From contig NC_065571.1 of the NCBI RefSeq assembly GCF_937616625.2, positions 47,787,651 to 47,851,650 of the forward strand: a DNA stretch of 64,000 nucleotides. Reading direction: 5' to 3'. Below, in pieces: positions 46,411-58,267 of the stretch; positions within the stretch are counted from its first letter, which is position 1; each line of letters opens with the position of its first letter. The notes beneath the pieces were generated by a model. The model was not told where the DNA came from. It saw only the letters and a program-made list of their open reading frames with translations, and ran no database searches. A program made the translations under genes and the position numbers. The DNA comes from Mercurialis annua (Eukaryota > Streptophyta > Magnoliopsida > Malpighiales > Euphorbiaceae).

Positions 46411-47132
46411 AAAATATAATGAAGATTTCATCTCCGTTGTCCACATAATCAAAAATTCATTGAAAATTATGTAGCGAGCTGCCATTTTTTGTTAAAATTG
46501 AAATTTCATATTCAAATATAAGAATTTTAAAGTCACTATATAACTGTCCTATGAAAAATACTATAGTTTTTTAATCATAAAAAAAGTTAAACCTAAAATT
46601 ATAACTAAAAACGGATCACACTCTAACTAGTAAATAAACTAAGAAATTGAATCATAAATTTTGATTTTTAAAGAAAAATCGAACTGAACCATATAATTTG
46701 CGGTTTCCGACGGAATCAGTTGAACCGACCGGTACAAACCGGTTCTTAAAAAAATGCTTTGAAGTAATACATTTTAGGTTCTGAGTTACGTAAAAATTGA
46801 AAAAGAAAGAATAAGAAGAGAGTTAAGGAGTTGTGGGCAATGAATAGAATATAAAAGAGAAAGGGTAAGACACAGCATTGCTCTGTGTTTTTGTTTCAGT
46901 TTCCTCTCTTGTACAAGTCTGCATTATTTCATTTCCTCACCCTTTGACTTGGTCCTCTTCTTTCAATTTTTATTTTATTTTTTGGTTTTGAATTTTATAA
47001 ATTATAATAATAATTGTAATTATATTTGTAGTGTCAACGAGTAACTATGCCTTTCAATGTCCTATTATGGAAATACACATGCAATAGAATGTAACAATCC
47101 CTTCAACTTGTTCTAGTTTACTTATAATCTAC
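46411..47132. other. Intergenic, no gene seen
   Basis: AT-rich. A short GC-richer patch with ACCGACCGGTACAAACCGG near 46722 is palindromic and may be a hAT-like remnant. Confidence 0.35.
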
Positions 47133-49137
47133 GGGTTATTGATTCTGAGAGTCATTGTATTTTTTTAAAATTGCAAAATGGTCACTGAATAATTTTTTGT
47201 TCCAAAATAATCACTGTACTTTGTGATTAAGAACTTTCGGCGATCACTAAATGAAATCCGGTGACTTTTGTCCTACGTGGTTTGCCGGAAGCTTACTCAC
47301 ACCTTCCTCTTTGTCATGTCATTATCGATATCACTCTTATTTTTCTACATTAATATCTTCTTCCCTAATTTTTTAAATATTTTCCGGCAAAAAGAAAGGT
47401 GTGAGTCAGTGATGGGAGTAGAAATACTCCTATTTATAGGTTGTTTTCGGAGTCATTATTTGCATTTTATTTGTCGTTTTTGAAGTTAATAGTGGCTTAT
47501 TATCATTTTGAGTGTTTCAGGAGAAAAATGCAAATATGGCGACTTTTGGAGCGTTTTTGGTGTTTTCTAGAAGTCCCGGGGTCAAAGAGTGCGAACAAGC
47601 GATATTTGAAGTTAAAGAATGTCATTTTGGGGTCAAGTGAGAAGCAACCCGCTCGCACACTTGATGACAAACCAGTATGCGAGCTAATTGGAGGATACAG
47701 GAGCTAAATGGAAGATTGGAAGAAAAATGAAGAAATGGCCAAGTCAGGAGGTGTGCGTTCGCACACCTCTCAACCCGTTCGCACACTTACCCGCTCGCAC
47801 ACTCAGTGTTGAAGTGGTGTGCGAGCAAAACAGGAGGAGGCAGTAGCAAATCAAAGAAATTGGCATTTTGGCCAAGTGAGGGAGTGTGCGATCGCACACT
47901 CTTATACCTGATCGCACACCCACTTCAACTGTGCGACTCAACTGACAAAAATACCCCCGAATGAGTTCTAAAAGCCGTGAAACACGAGGGTACTTCTGGG
48001 TTTTCACCTATTTCGACCTAATATCAGATTTTAGTTTCGGGAGCCGTATAAATACTAGTTTGTAACATTGCACAAGGGTTCGCTTAATTTTCATTAGACA
48101 TAAACCCTAGATTAGAGTTTTCTTATCAGTCGATTATCGAATTCATTGTTTCTTCATTATTTTGTTATCGATTATCATTAGTTTACTGTCGATCAAGGTA
48201 CGATTATTATCAATTTCATATTCAGTATTTTATTCAATCTTAGCATGAATTCTTTAATGATTATTTTTAGTATTTTCATTATTATGTGTAGCTAAACCCT
48301 TCGTTGGGGATTATTAATCAAATTATGTCTGTTTAGTTAAATCGGAATTATGGGTTCTTGTTCTTGATATGTTCTTAATTATTGTACTTAATGCCTAGCC
48401 TGAATTGATCACTTAGTCTTTGCCTATTGTTCTAATTTTAGCTCGAGAGAGTAAAATTGGAGTAGACCAACATAATTAAGAACGTAGGAGTTAATTGTGC
48501 GAGAGTGAATTAACAAATACGTGTTCTTAGGATTCACTTCATAATCATTCAATTAATCAATAATTAGGTTAATCATTGTGCGAGAGTGAGTAATTAACCT
48601 ATTATTCATTAGTTTTATGCTTTTGCCTGCAATTGCTCCAGAGAGAATTTTAGGTGCTTCCGATTAGTCCGAACCATATCAGAACAATATAATCCATAAC
48701 CCAAATTAAATAAACAGCATAACAAAGATTAATAATCCCTGCTTTTCTCATTATTGTTAAACACCAATTTAATTACAGTTTTTGTTTACTTCAAATTATA
48801 ATTGAATAGTTCTGTCTTTTAATTTTTCATTCAATCAATATTTGTCTTTTTCGGCTATTCAATTCGAGTCTTTCCACTGGTTGTCGTTAGAGCTTTCCTT
48901 GTGGGTACGATATCCGGACTTCACAGTCTGTATTACAAGTTGGCATACGTACGCTTGCGTATTTTTACCAACAGTCAGCTTCCGGCAAGCCACATAGGAC
49001 AAAAGTCGCCAGATTTCATTTAGTGATCGCCGGAAGTTACTAATCACAAAGTACAGTGACCATTTTGGAACAAAATATTGTTCGGTGACCATTTTGTAAC
49101 TTCGGGAAAGTACAGTGACTCCCAGAATCAATAACCA
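47133..49137. mobile_element. 2-kb long-TIR MULE-like element with unusual cargo
   Basis: The arms of about 155 bp (47133-47290 and about 48975-49137) are reverse complements: GGTTATTGATTCTGAGAGTC against GACTCCCAGAATCAATAACC, and ACTTTTGTCCTACGTGG against CCACATAGGACAAAAGT. TATAATCTAC flanks both ends (47123-47132 and 49138-49147). The 1.7-kb interior has no transposase. It holds a cluster of TCGCACAC / GTGTGCGA motifs at 47650-47935, a TATAAATA-containing segment near 48047, and paired 'gtgcgagagtgaattaac' repeats at 48496-48600. Open frames inside look accidental. The cargo may be captured host or retroelement DNA. Confidence 0.82.
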
Positions 49138-49214
49138 TATAATCTACACAATGGAAATTATCGTATTTAGGTAGTATATATTTTTTGTTAACTATGATTA
49201 GGCTTTAGGCAGTA

Positions 49215-49400
49215 TGGGTGGCCTAACCGGTGTGGCAAGTGATTCACGGTTCAATCCAGTCGCGTACCTAATGAATTTACTCGGAGAATTTTTACAACAA
49301 AAACTCTAATCGATGATTTTTTTTATCATACCAATTAGGACAAAACTCAGAACTGAGACTTTTTTCTAAAAAAACTTGTGCCTCCGACTAGGGCAAAAGC
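49215..49400 (+). mobile_element. tRNA-derived SINE-like fragment
   Basis: GGTGGCCTAACCGGTGTGGC resembles a pol III box A region and CACGGTTCAATCC a box B, about 35 bases apart. The following sequence is unremarkable and no target duplication was found. Confidence 0.38.
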
Positions 49401-49433
49401 ACGGCCCTGTCCGTGCATAGCTTTGTCAATGGT

Positions 49434-50120
49434 TCAACTAATGTCGTTTTACATGTTACATATGCGATTCGTCAGTTTATATTTTATTATGCATTAATTA
49501 TATTATAAAAGACAAATTAATTTAACAATAAATAACTTTTGCTTTAATAAACCCCATATGCTAGTGTGAGCCTAACCTAGATGGTAGGCGTCTTTAAGTG
49601 CATCAATAGGTTATGGGTTCGAACCATGTTTCCGTAACTAACAACTAACAAATTGAGACTCTAAGAGTCGTACTCTAACTTTGGCAAAAAAAATTCTAAA
49701 AAAATTATATTTTAAATTCTAAAATATGAATGTTAAAGAATAAAAAGAACTACAGGTTAGGGTAATTATATTTATTTTTAATTAATAATTATTTCTATAA
49801 TTGTAAATAGTATTTAAATATAAAATATCAAATAATAGTTAAAATAGTAGTTAATTAGGAATAGTCTATCTTATTTAATATTTTATATGATTTAATTTAA
49901 TAATTTTTTTAATTAATACTTAAATTTTTTAATTATATACAATATAAATAGAAAATATCAAAATGACTTATATTATCCTGTAAAATTGATTTAAAAAAGT
50001 ATTTGCCAAATAATTTTATCTATAGCTATTAAAATTAGTAAAAATAGTTTTAAAAATAATCATATTAGCTCATAAAATGGATGTACTAAATCTTTAAAGT
50101 TATTTTATAAAACTATTTCT
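49434..50120 (-). mobile_element. Decayed Helitron of the same family, copy 4
   Basis: CTAATGTCGTTTTACATGTT aligns with the terminal CTAGTGTCGCTTTACGTGTT of copy 1 in the same orientation, and further in AATTAATAATTATTTCTATA matches the interior of copy 1 (about 14427). It is interrupted by a SINE-like insertion at 49563-49700. The other end is not recognisable. Confidence 0.4.
49563..49700 (+). mobile_element. tRNA-derived SINE-like element
   Basis: The box A-like AACCTAGATGGTAGGC and the good box B GGGTTCGAACC lie about 40 bases apart. The element ends in an A-rich stretch after CTAACTTTGGCAAAAAAAA. About 135 bp. The plus strand begins GCTAGTGTGAGCC. Confidence 0.5.
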
Positions 50121-50600
50121 GTCTTACTAATGCATAAGCTTATTTTGTCTTTTTAAAACAGATAGATGGAATTCAAGTTATAGGCAAAATATTAAAAAAA
50201 AATGAATTTTAGTTGTACAATTAAACTCAAAACAATGAGCATAATGAGTTTCTGAAAATAGGATTGAGTGATAAAAGAAAATAGAGGACCTTACAAGAGC
50301 ATTTGCCAAGAGAGTAAATGAAAATTTCAGCATTTTGAGTTTTTTAAGAAGAAAAAAGAAAATGAGCATTAGCATTAAATGGTGGGTTATGATTACTTCT
50401 GTAAAGCTACGTATTGTTGAAGTAGTCTGTGCATATATGGGTTAGAGGCATCACCAATTGACCATCACTATTGGTTGCACTTTGCTTTTATTATCTTGGA
50501 AAAACATATATTTAGGTCCCTTTACTATCACTTTTTCTTTAAATAGGTTCTTTCACTTTTATTTGTCAATATTAAGTTCATATGAAAATTGTTTTAATAG
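50121..50600. other. Intergenic, nothing recognised
   Basis: AT-rich with no supported gene. Confidence 0.35.
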
Positions 50601-51269
50601 AATCCTTTAAATCTGAAATTTTCTCTCCCTTCTCTCTAAACAACTTCCTCTCTACTTCATCTCTTAAAGGGTGGGAGGAGGTGATTTTCCGATCTCAATC
50701 GGAAATCGCCTCCTCTCCGCCCATAAAAATTTAATCTTTTATAAACTTAAGCCTTATTTCAATAAATTTATCCGTTTAATAGCTTTTTCGGTATGAATTT
50801 TAGTGTTTTTTTGCTTGAAAGTTTATGTTTTTATGTTTTTATGGTGTGTGTTTTTAGATCTATCAAGAATCTCAAGTGATTGTTCAAGCTTCATAGTCAA
50901 TTTTTTGTAGATCTAAAATTTTTTGGATGGGTATTGTTCTAACTTTTTAGAACTTCATTGAAGATGAGGATCGGAAATACTTAGCTTCAACGGATCAAGC
51001 GGTTTGCCGGTCAAATCGGAAGGACAAATCGAAGACCCGCTCCAACGGAACTTCACTCTTAAGTTCTTGTTCGGTCCTTTTATGCGGAATCGATGTTTAG
51101 ATTTGCTTAATTTCGATTTATTTTTTGCTTGTATCTTGGGTTGTTTGTTAGTATTTTAGATCAAAATTGAAAGATCATATATTAACTTTGTTATATGACT
51201 TTCCAATGTAATTTACTCTTCATCAATGAATTCTATCTTTGGTAAAAAAAAAATCCTTTAAATCTGAAA
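50601..51269 (+). mobile_element. Poly-A retrosequence with 18-bp target duplication
   Basis: AATCCTTTAAATCTGAAA occurs at 50601-50618 and 51252-51269. The 633 bases between begin with a pyrimidine-rich TTTTCTCTCCCTTCTCTC and end ATCTTTGGTAAAAAAAAA, a usual 3' end for plant LINE products. No reading frame of note. A GC-rich hairpin (50669-50722) lies near the start. It is probably a non-autonomous LINE-mobilised RNA. Confidence 0.8.
50669..50722. repeat. GC-rich hairpin inside the retrosequence
   Basis: The arms GGGTGGGAGGAGGTGATTTT plus CCGA and TCGGAAATCGCCTCCTCTCC plus GCCC are about 24 bases each with a 6-base loop and a few mismatches. Confidence 0.75.
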
Positions 51270-53457
51270 AGTCTTTTTTTTTGCTCCGATTTTGTCCACG
51301 GCTTGGAGGGAGGTCTTTCATATCTTTCGAGATCCACCCGACAATATGGGGTCAAAAAGCCAAAATAAATGATTATATTAGCCCTTATAAAAGGAAAATT
51401 GATTCTTGAGAACAATTTTGCAAAGAAATAGCCCACTTCTTTCTCGAGAAGAGATGGGAAACATACTCAATATCATTTGATTGATCAATATCATTTGATT
51501 GAATAGTTAACCCAGCTCCTTGTTGTTTGAAGAAACCCTCCATTTCAATTGATATTTTTTCACGAAAAGCAAACATGAGATAAAAAATCCAGGTGTAGAT
51601 AGTTCGCATCTTCATATATAAGATTTGTAGTGAAAGAACCAATATAAAAAAATACTATAATATTACATATATGTTATATGTATTTTGCCTATAATCTTGC
51701 TCATTAAATTTTGCATGCAAGGCTACCTATTACATATAATCATTTCTTCTAATGAAGTCAGTCCAAAAACACACACAACACAATGTCCAATGTTAGATAT
51801 TCTGCCAAGCCATATCTTTTGATGCATTTGAAGGTCATAACAAAAAACATATAACAGCTCTGCTATCAAAAGCTGCCATTAGAAACAAATTGGGTTTTTG
51901 TCTCTCCTTCCATTTCTTTAATTTTTCAATATTTATTTTTACAAATTCCATGCCTGTTTTAGTATTTTATTAAGATAAATGTTTTAAATTAATTCAATCA
52001 CCAATTCAATTGATTCAATCACCAATTGCATTTAGTAAATAATTTTTGTTAACAAAATAAGCAGTATATCAATTTTAATAAGAAAGAATCGGATGCTTTG
52101 TACTGTTGAACCGATTTAATATTTTTCAATTGGTATAGTTTTCTCGGTTCAAAAGAGCTTAGCCATATCTATAGTTTTTTTTTAAAATCGAACCGGATTT
52201 CTCGATCAAATTGGTTGAACCGGGCTAATTGGGTTTGGATCTTAAAACCATGATTAATTAAGAGTATAAACAGGGTGAAGGTAGCTTAAAGCTAGTTATG
52301 ATAGCTAGGGTTTCTCCAGTGAATGGTTGCTTCAGTTTTCAAACAAGAAGATCGCAAACAGAAATTATTCCAATGTGACAGAACAGAAGATACTGTAAGA
52401 AGAAAAAAAGATTAAAAATGTAATTATCCTACTTTATTTCTTACACTTCACCATAAAAGAAACTGCTAAAAGAAACCCACTATACATTCATAAACTGCAC
52501 CAATAAAACCCTAATATTTATTAAGAAAACCAATATAAAATATGTGAAGATTAGGATCTTTCACTGCACACCTTTTAATCTTACTAATCATCACATCCTT
52601 TTATGATGTGACTACACATATATTAACTTGTCAGAATCTTTTCAAACCCTAAAATAAATATTTATAAACCCTAAACCAAAACTAAAATAAAATAATAATA
52701 ATTCGTCCTCTTTGCAAAAACAGTATACAGCAGACAAATATATGAAAATACTTATACTATTTTTCTGTAATATATTATGTACAGTCTCTTTATCTATCAA
52801 TCTATTTATATATCTGATACCCATTAATTTACAGGGGATGACTGGGGTTTTATAGCTTATTCCATCTTATAAATTCATGCCAACTGCTTTTGTTTTTATT
52901 TTTATATTCTTTATCTCTCTGTTTATTCATTTTTTTCATGAGAATGGGTTCTGTTTGGTTGTATAATTAGAAGCATGGATCCATATATGAATATCTGCAG
53001 GACTAGCTCTTTATTGTTGTTGCAGATTTGCAGTTGTGCATGATCATCATGAGCTGCTATACTGTTCCATATTTATTGTCCCTTCATAACTATTTTTCTC
53101 TGTAATTTTCTTGGCTAAATATGAATAATTACTGTGGTTTTGAAATTATGTCAATTCATTAATTGCTTCATAATTTTTTAAAACGTCATTAAATTCCCAT
53201 TGCATTTGATTTTATTTGCTAATTCTCTTTTTCTCGATTAATTTGATTAAACGATCAAATTATTAAAAATAAACTTTAATTTATTCTGTAATTTTAAGAA
53301 ACTTGAAAATTAGTAAGAAATTTAATTTTAATTATAGATTTATTTTTATTTTAAAAAGTTCTTAAATAATTTTGATGTTCAAAATTAATAAATTTAATTA
53401 ACAAGATAATATAAATTAAACTAGTATGTAATATGGGCGGCACTATTGCTAGAGCTA
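51270..53457. other. Intergenic, no gene assigned
   Basis: A minus-strand open frame at 51385-51642 overlaps a direct repeat ('atatcatttgattgatcAATATCATTTGATTGA') and matches nothing known to me. 52300-53100 has moderately balanced composition but no conserved frame or RNA signature. Confidence 0.3.
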
Positions 53458-53994
53458 TAGGGATTCGGGCTGTGCATTCGGTTGGTTCGATCGGTTTTGA
53501 TAACCAAACTAAAAACCAAAAATAGGTGAAAAAATTAAAACCGAACCAAAACCGAAGTTGCATCAAACCATTTTAAAAAAAACCAAAAAATATCGGTTCG
53601 GTTTGGTTAAAGATTGACTTTTTAATTATTTTTTTATTTTTTTTATTTTAAAAAATTAAAAAAAATCGAGTAACAATAATCTTTTATATATTATTAGTAC
53701 ATTTTATCTATTAAAAAAATTATTAACTTATATATCAAGTATAATTAAAGAATAAAAATTAAAAAGTATTAATAAATATATTAATTTTATTTTTTTATTT
53801 TGTATTTTAAAAATATTTTTGCTTGAATTTCTTGGCCGGTTCGGTTTTCCAAAGACTAAATCCGAATTAAAAAACGAATATCAATTTCTATGCTGATAGA
53901 AACTGTACCGAACCATTTTAACTAAAAAACTAAACCAATATTAAAATTTTGTTCGGTTCAATTTTTCGGTTCATTCGGTTTTTATACACTCCTA
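53458..53994. mobile_element. hAT-like MITE rich in CGGTTCGGTT
   Basis: The outer ends TAGGGATTCGGGCTGTGCAT and (opposite strand) TAGGAGTGTATAAAAACCGA are related. Repeated CGGTT / AACCG words near both ends are typical of a common plant hAT MITE group. No exact 8-bp duplication seen. Confidence 0.48.
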
Positions 53995-54647
53995 TACATG
54001 AGCAAGTAAAAAAGAATGGCGATTAAATATTTGATGATCAAACTTATCCTAGGAAGTAATGTTTTGGGGGGGGGTATGTAATCAATCATTTTTCTTCCAT
54101 TTGCTTCTTCTATTTAATTATGAGTATTTGTAAGTTTTTGAAAATATTTGCTAAAAATACTCTAGATTTAAAAAGTTATTTTTACTTTTTATTGAATTTT
54201 TTTTATTCTAAATATAAAAATACTCAATTTTTTAGAAATTGTTTTATAAAAGGTTCAAACATGTGTATCTAAAAATTGTTTAAAACCATTTAAAACTGTA
54301 ATATAGAAACGGTTTTTCAAAACAATTTCAAATTATTATTTTATAAACCTTTTCAAACTCCATTAGATATTGTCTTTGAGACGGTTCATAAAACAATTTT
54401 AAATTAATTATATAAAACAATTTCAATTTCAAATCGTATTTTTTAAAAAACCATTTGAAACTATGAAATAAAAAAATATAAATTTAAAAATTCTGAGGTA
54501 CAATTAAAACATTCAGTTTAGAGGTTAAAATTTGCAATATTTTTGTTTTTATGTAACGTTGCAAATGTCCCTTTAATTATTAGTTCATCATCGCAACTCA
54601 TTATATCTTCTGATTTTATCATAAATTTATCACTTAGGATAAAATTA
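53995..54647. other. Intergenic, no gene seen
   Basis: A 9-G run at about 54065, and a loose repeat of 'AAACaatttcaaatt' in 54250-54440. Confidence 0.35.
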
Positions 54648-55023
54648 GAAGCAAATTATTTTAAGGTTTCTCATATATGTTATAATTTAGAATTTGCTAT
54701 CTTTTGTTTGAATATAAAATGATTTGATACTTCATTTTCAATTTCCGTTATCAATTAGTGGCTTCTGTTAATTGTGTTATCAATTCGGTATTCACTTTAA
54801 AACGATTTGGTACTTTACTTTCAATTTCGTCAACGATTTGGAACTTAATTCTCAAACGATTTGGAATCTCACTTTCAATTTTGTTAACAATTTGGTACAA
54901 AAATCTAACATAAGGTTGTAACTATTTGCATAATTAAAGTGAGGTACCAAATCGTTTGACTTTCAAATAAGAGGTATCAAACCGTGAATTATAACATATG
55001 TAGGAGCCTCACAATCATTTGCT
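54648..55023. mobile_element. MULE-like MITE, family A copy 2
   Basis: 376 bp. The left arm has GCAAATTATTTTAAGG and CATATATGTTATAATT; the right arm AATTATAACATATGTAGGAG and ATCATTTGCT. Flanks ATAAAATTA and ATAAAATTG agree at 8 of 9. The ends are like those at 33322-33707. Several 'aaacgatttggnacttnactttcaattt' units repeat in the middle. Confidence 0.7.
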
Positions 55024-55044
55024 ATAAAATTGGACTTATAATTT

Positions 55045-55430
55045 TTAATGCAAGATGATTTTTTCATATCTACAACTTTAATCATTTTGCCAGTTATGTA
55101 TCTAAAATATAATTTGGACATTTTGATCTGCATTTTATGAATTAGGACAAATGTATCCAAACTTCAAATGTACCTATTTCGAAAATTTATTTTTATAAAT
55201 TTAAATTTCATAAATAATTATTCTATACAATGGATCTCTAATTTCAATTTTGCAAGGGTTATTTGGATTTAAAATAAGAACTGTATATTCAAAAATAAAT
55301 TTAAATTGAAGGCCGAATATACTTGTTACAGTTTGCAAAATTGACAGATCAAAGTGTCCAAATTATATTTGAGTGATATATGTGATAAAATGGTCAAAAT
55401 TGTGGATATGGAAAAAAAAACATTTTGCCT
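55045..55430. mobile_element. MULE-like MITE, family B copy 2
   Basis: Ends GATGATTTTTTCATATC and GATATGGAAAAAAAAACATT with arms including TAAAATATAATTTGGACATT against AAATTATATTTGAG. It resembles 46051-46410 in both ends and interior order. The target duplication is unclear. Confidence 0.62.
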
Positions 55431-56587
55431 AATTTGGTTTCAAATATTTCAGTTTTCTATTCATTTCTGATATACTTCCAACATGGATATGAAATAAAAA
55501 AGCAAAATTAAAAAATAAGAATTTTTTTAAAAAAACTCGAGAGAAATCAATGTTCCAACAGAAAAGAGACTAAAATGTTCAACTACATAGATAATAATCT
55601 AAAATCTGGGTAGAAGAAAATAAGCAATTCATCTCATACAATAAAGACAGACAAGCTTCAAGCACACTGCAAAAAATAAATTTAAAAAAGTGCAAAAAAT
55701 AAATAAATCGTCACGAGTGTATGGTAAGCATAATATGTAATTAAGATGACATGCTATTTAATTTACATTTGATAATGACAATAAAATCACTTCTAAGCAG
55801 CCACACTGGCTTTTCATTTTATTATGATTTATGAACAAATTGTATCTTTGTACAATTCTGCTGCAGTATTATTTACTAGAAAGTAGAATGCATCTTGTAT
55901 TAATGTATTTTACACTACACTTCTACAAGATGATTTCCTGGTACATGCAAAAAGGATATAAAAATTTAAACTTTTTCTCATCAAAAAATTTAATTTCTGT
56001 AATTTTAGTCCAATTTTAAAGTTTGACATCGGTTCTATTTCAATTTCAAAAATTCTTTACTTGCATGTGACATGAGACATTGAAAAGTCAATTTTATGTA
56101 TAAAACTACAAAATGATATAAATTTGAAAAAGATGACTATATATAAATTTTCCTAATCCATCGTTCCAAAAATTAAAAACATATGTCAATTTGAATAAAT
56201 ATTGAAATTAAATAAAATATTACGGTTAATTTTTAAAATTGGACTAAAATTGTATAATTTAAATTAGATTGTAAAGAGAACAAAATTTAGATTTCTTGAA
56301 TCACCAAACCTTGTTGAATCAGGCTAAAGCTATACCAGGCTTGGGATGCTGAAAACCCACCTGATAACAGAAATCACCATCTAATATATATTCTTCAAAC
56401 ACCTAATACTGGTGGTCTTTATACGAACATTAACAATCAAATATCGATTATTAATAATGTATGGGTGTTGCTACACTAAAAGACAGTTCTCTCATTCAAA
56501 ATATATATTTAAAGTTAGGACAATTCCTCTCAATTATATCATACTCCATGTCAAATATATCGATATTGTTAGAGATAAAAATCTTTG
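55431..56587. other. Intergenic, nothing recognised
   Basis: AT-rich with no supported gene. Confidence 0.35.
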
Positions 56588-57105
56588 TGTAATATCCCGT
56601 GTTTTCGGTCACTTTTCTAGAAGGTTTTGGGCTCATTTTCCTCGTGGTTTGATTTGTTTCGAGTTTGATTTTTGATTCGGATTGTTTTGGGTTCGATTGG
56701 GCGTCTAACCGGCCCTTTCTAGACCTGATCCTTAAGTTTTGAAAATCTCAAGTTAAATGAATTTTAAAACAAAAGTGGAGTTTACAAACAGTTCTCGATA
56801 GACAATCATCTAAAACAACTGACGATCGTCCAAAAACTTAAAAGTTGACGGTCGTCACTAATTTCCTAACGATCGTCCAAAACTTTAAAACAACTTTAAA
56901 AACTTTGACGAAACACGAAAAATGCCACGTTTCAAAACCAGTTTGAAAAACCAAATTCCACCATGCATACAAACTCTCCAAAACTCAAATCAATCCCCAT
57001 ACCAAACATAATACCAATCAGAATCAAACATGTGAACAAGTAGAAACACACCAAAAACGATTTGAAACCTTGACGATACACGTCGGAAACACACGGGATA
57101 TTACA
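56588..57105. mobile_element. Solo LTR, Ty3/gypsy-like
   Basis: It begins TGTAATATCCCGTGTTTTCG and ends ACACACGGGATATTACA, the inverted-end style of chromovirus (Tekay-like) LTRs. 518 bp, with no internal region on either side. The flanks CTTTG and CTTCT share only three of five bases. Motifs GACGATCGTC / GACGGTCGTC repeat near 56820-56875. Confidence 0.65.
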
Positions 57106-57479
57106 CTTCTAAAATCTTCACTTAATTTAAAGGGGCCAGAATAGCAAATAATCACTTTACTTATATTTTTTTTCAGTTATTTGCACAACAAACTTCAAAT
57201 TTGATCCTTAATGCTTCTAATTGACCTGAAAATTTATGAAATACTACTCGCATTGTGCCTGAAACGCTTGACACAAACATTAACATAATAACAATCGAAA
57301 TAAGTAATAAATGTGCGATAAACTTATCAAAACACAACTGAAACATATGATCAATTATACTCCTATCAAATACCAATGAGTTTTATCATAAGAGATTTTA
57401 GATATCCTTTCTAAATGCTTGAGTAAATATTTCACAAATTGTCCAATATAACTAACAAGTTCTAAAATATTTATACTCG

Positions 57480-57625
57480 CTTTCTATTTTTCAATTTATA
57501 AGGAAATTGAGTAATTTTTTAATAGGTGTGTTCATATTCATTGTTATTAAAAATTATCACATCGTCTACATAGACCATACAAAACTTCTTCAATACATTT
57601 AAAATTATTATTCATTTTGTGTTAA
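57480..57625 (-). pseudogene. Relic of a copia reverse transcriptase
   Basis: The minus strand reads MVYVDDVIIFNN at about 57556-57590, the YVDD catalytic motif context of copia reverse transcriptases, and then stops. The flanking sequence is too decayed to extend. Confidence 0.45.
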
Positions 57626-58150
57626 AATACACCCTAGGTATTTTTTTAATCTGAATGAGATTACCTATCATCATACATCTTGTGAGGAGCAACAAATTTT
57701 GTTTATTTTTTTTCTTTCTAAATTTTCTCTATTGTTATTCAATATATTACTCTTTCATGGAGATATGTGCGATTTTGATGTGTTTTTGTAATGTTATTTT
57801 TTGTTCTGATATGTTGATCCTTGGTTAGGTTAAAACTGTTTAGCATTTTTTCGAATTTCAGCTTCGAGCTTCTTAATGGATCAAAGTCGTGTTTGTATAA
57901 TTAAAACATATTTAAAACAAAAGGCGTTGAATATGGTAAATAATGTTCGAGAAATCTCAATATTTGAATTCGTGTGGATTTCTACAATCAAAATTTCATT
58001 TTAGATTATTTCTATTTTGATGATTCATATTTCTTCAAAGTAAATCATTTTGTTTAGTTTAATTTGATTTTTGAGTCCTTTACATCAATTGATTTACGAT
58101 GCACTTGGATGATGTTATCTTAATACAATCTAAAATTGGTCAAACATAAA
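57626..58150. other. Intergenic, nothing recognised
   Basis: AT-rich with no supported gene. Confidence 0.35.
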
Positions 58151-58267
58151 GTACAAGATCAAATTAGTAATTGCATATTAATTGAAAGGGCAAATAGTAA
58201 ATGTAACCATAGGAACATCAAAGTCGGAGAACAACCAAGAATTATCTAAAATCCCAAAACAATAAAA
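58151..58267 (+). repeat. Upstream part of a tandem segmental duplication
   Basis: CAAATTAGTAATTGCATATT and the bases to the ATG recur at about 63814-63933 with a few substitutions and small indels. This is the leader/promoter-proximal part of both GNAT copies. Confidence 0.88.

Noticed and set aside
47441..48007. Open frames of 87-88 codons inside the 2-kb MULE-like element
   Set aside because: They run through the TCGCACAC cluster, have no similarity to transposases or plant proteins known to me, and lack conserved features.
50669..50722. GC-rich hairpin as a miRNA precursor
   Set aside because: The stem is about 24 bp with a 6-base loop, too short for a typical plant precursor, and it sits inside a retrosequence.
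52970..53060. Possible microRNA-like segment (ATGATCATCATGAGCTGC)
   Set aside because: It resembles no conserved miRNA closely enough and I could not find a matching arm for a precursor hairpin.
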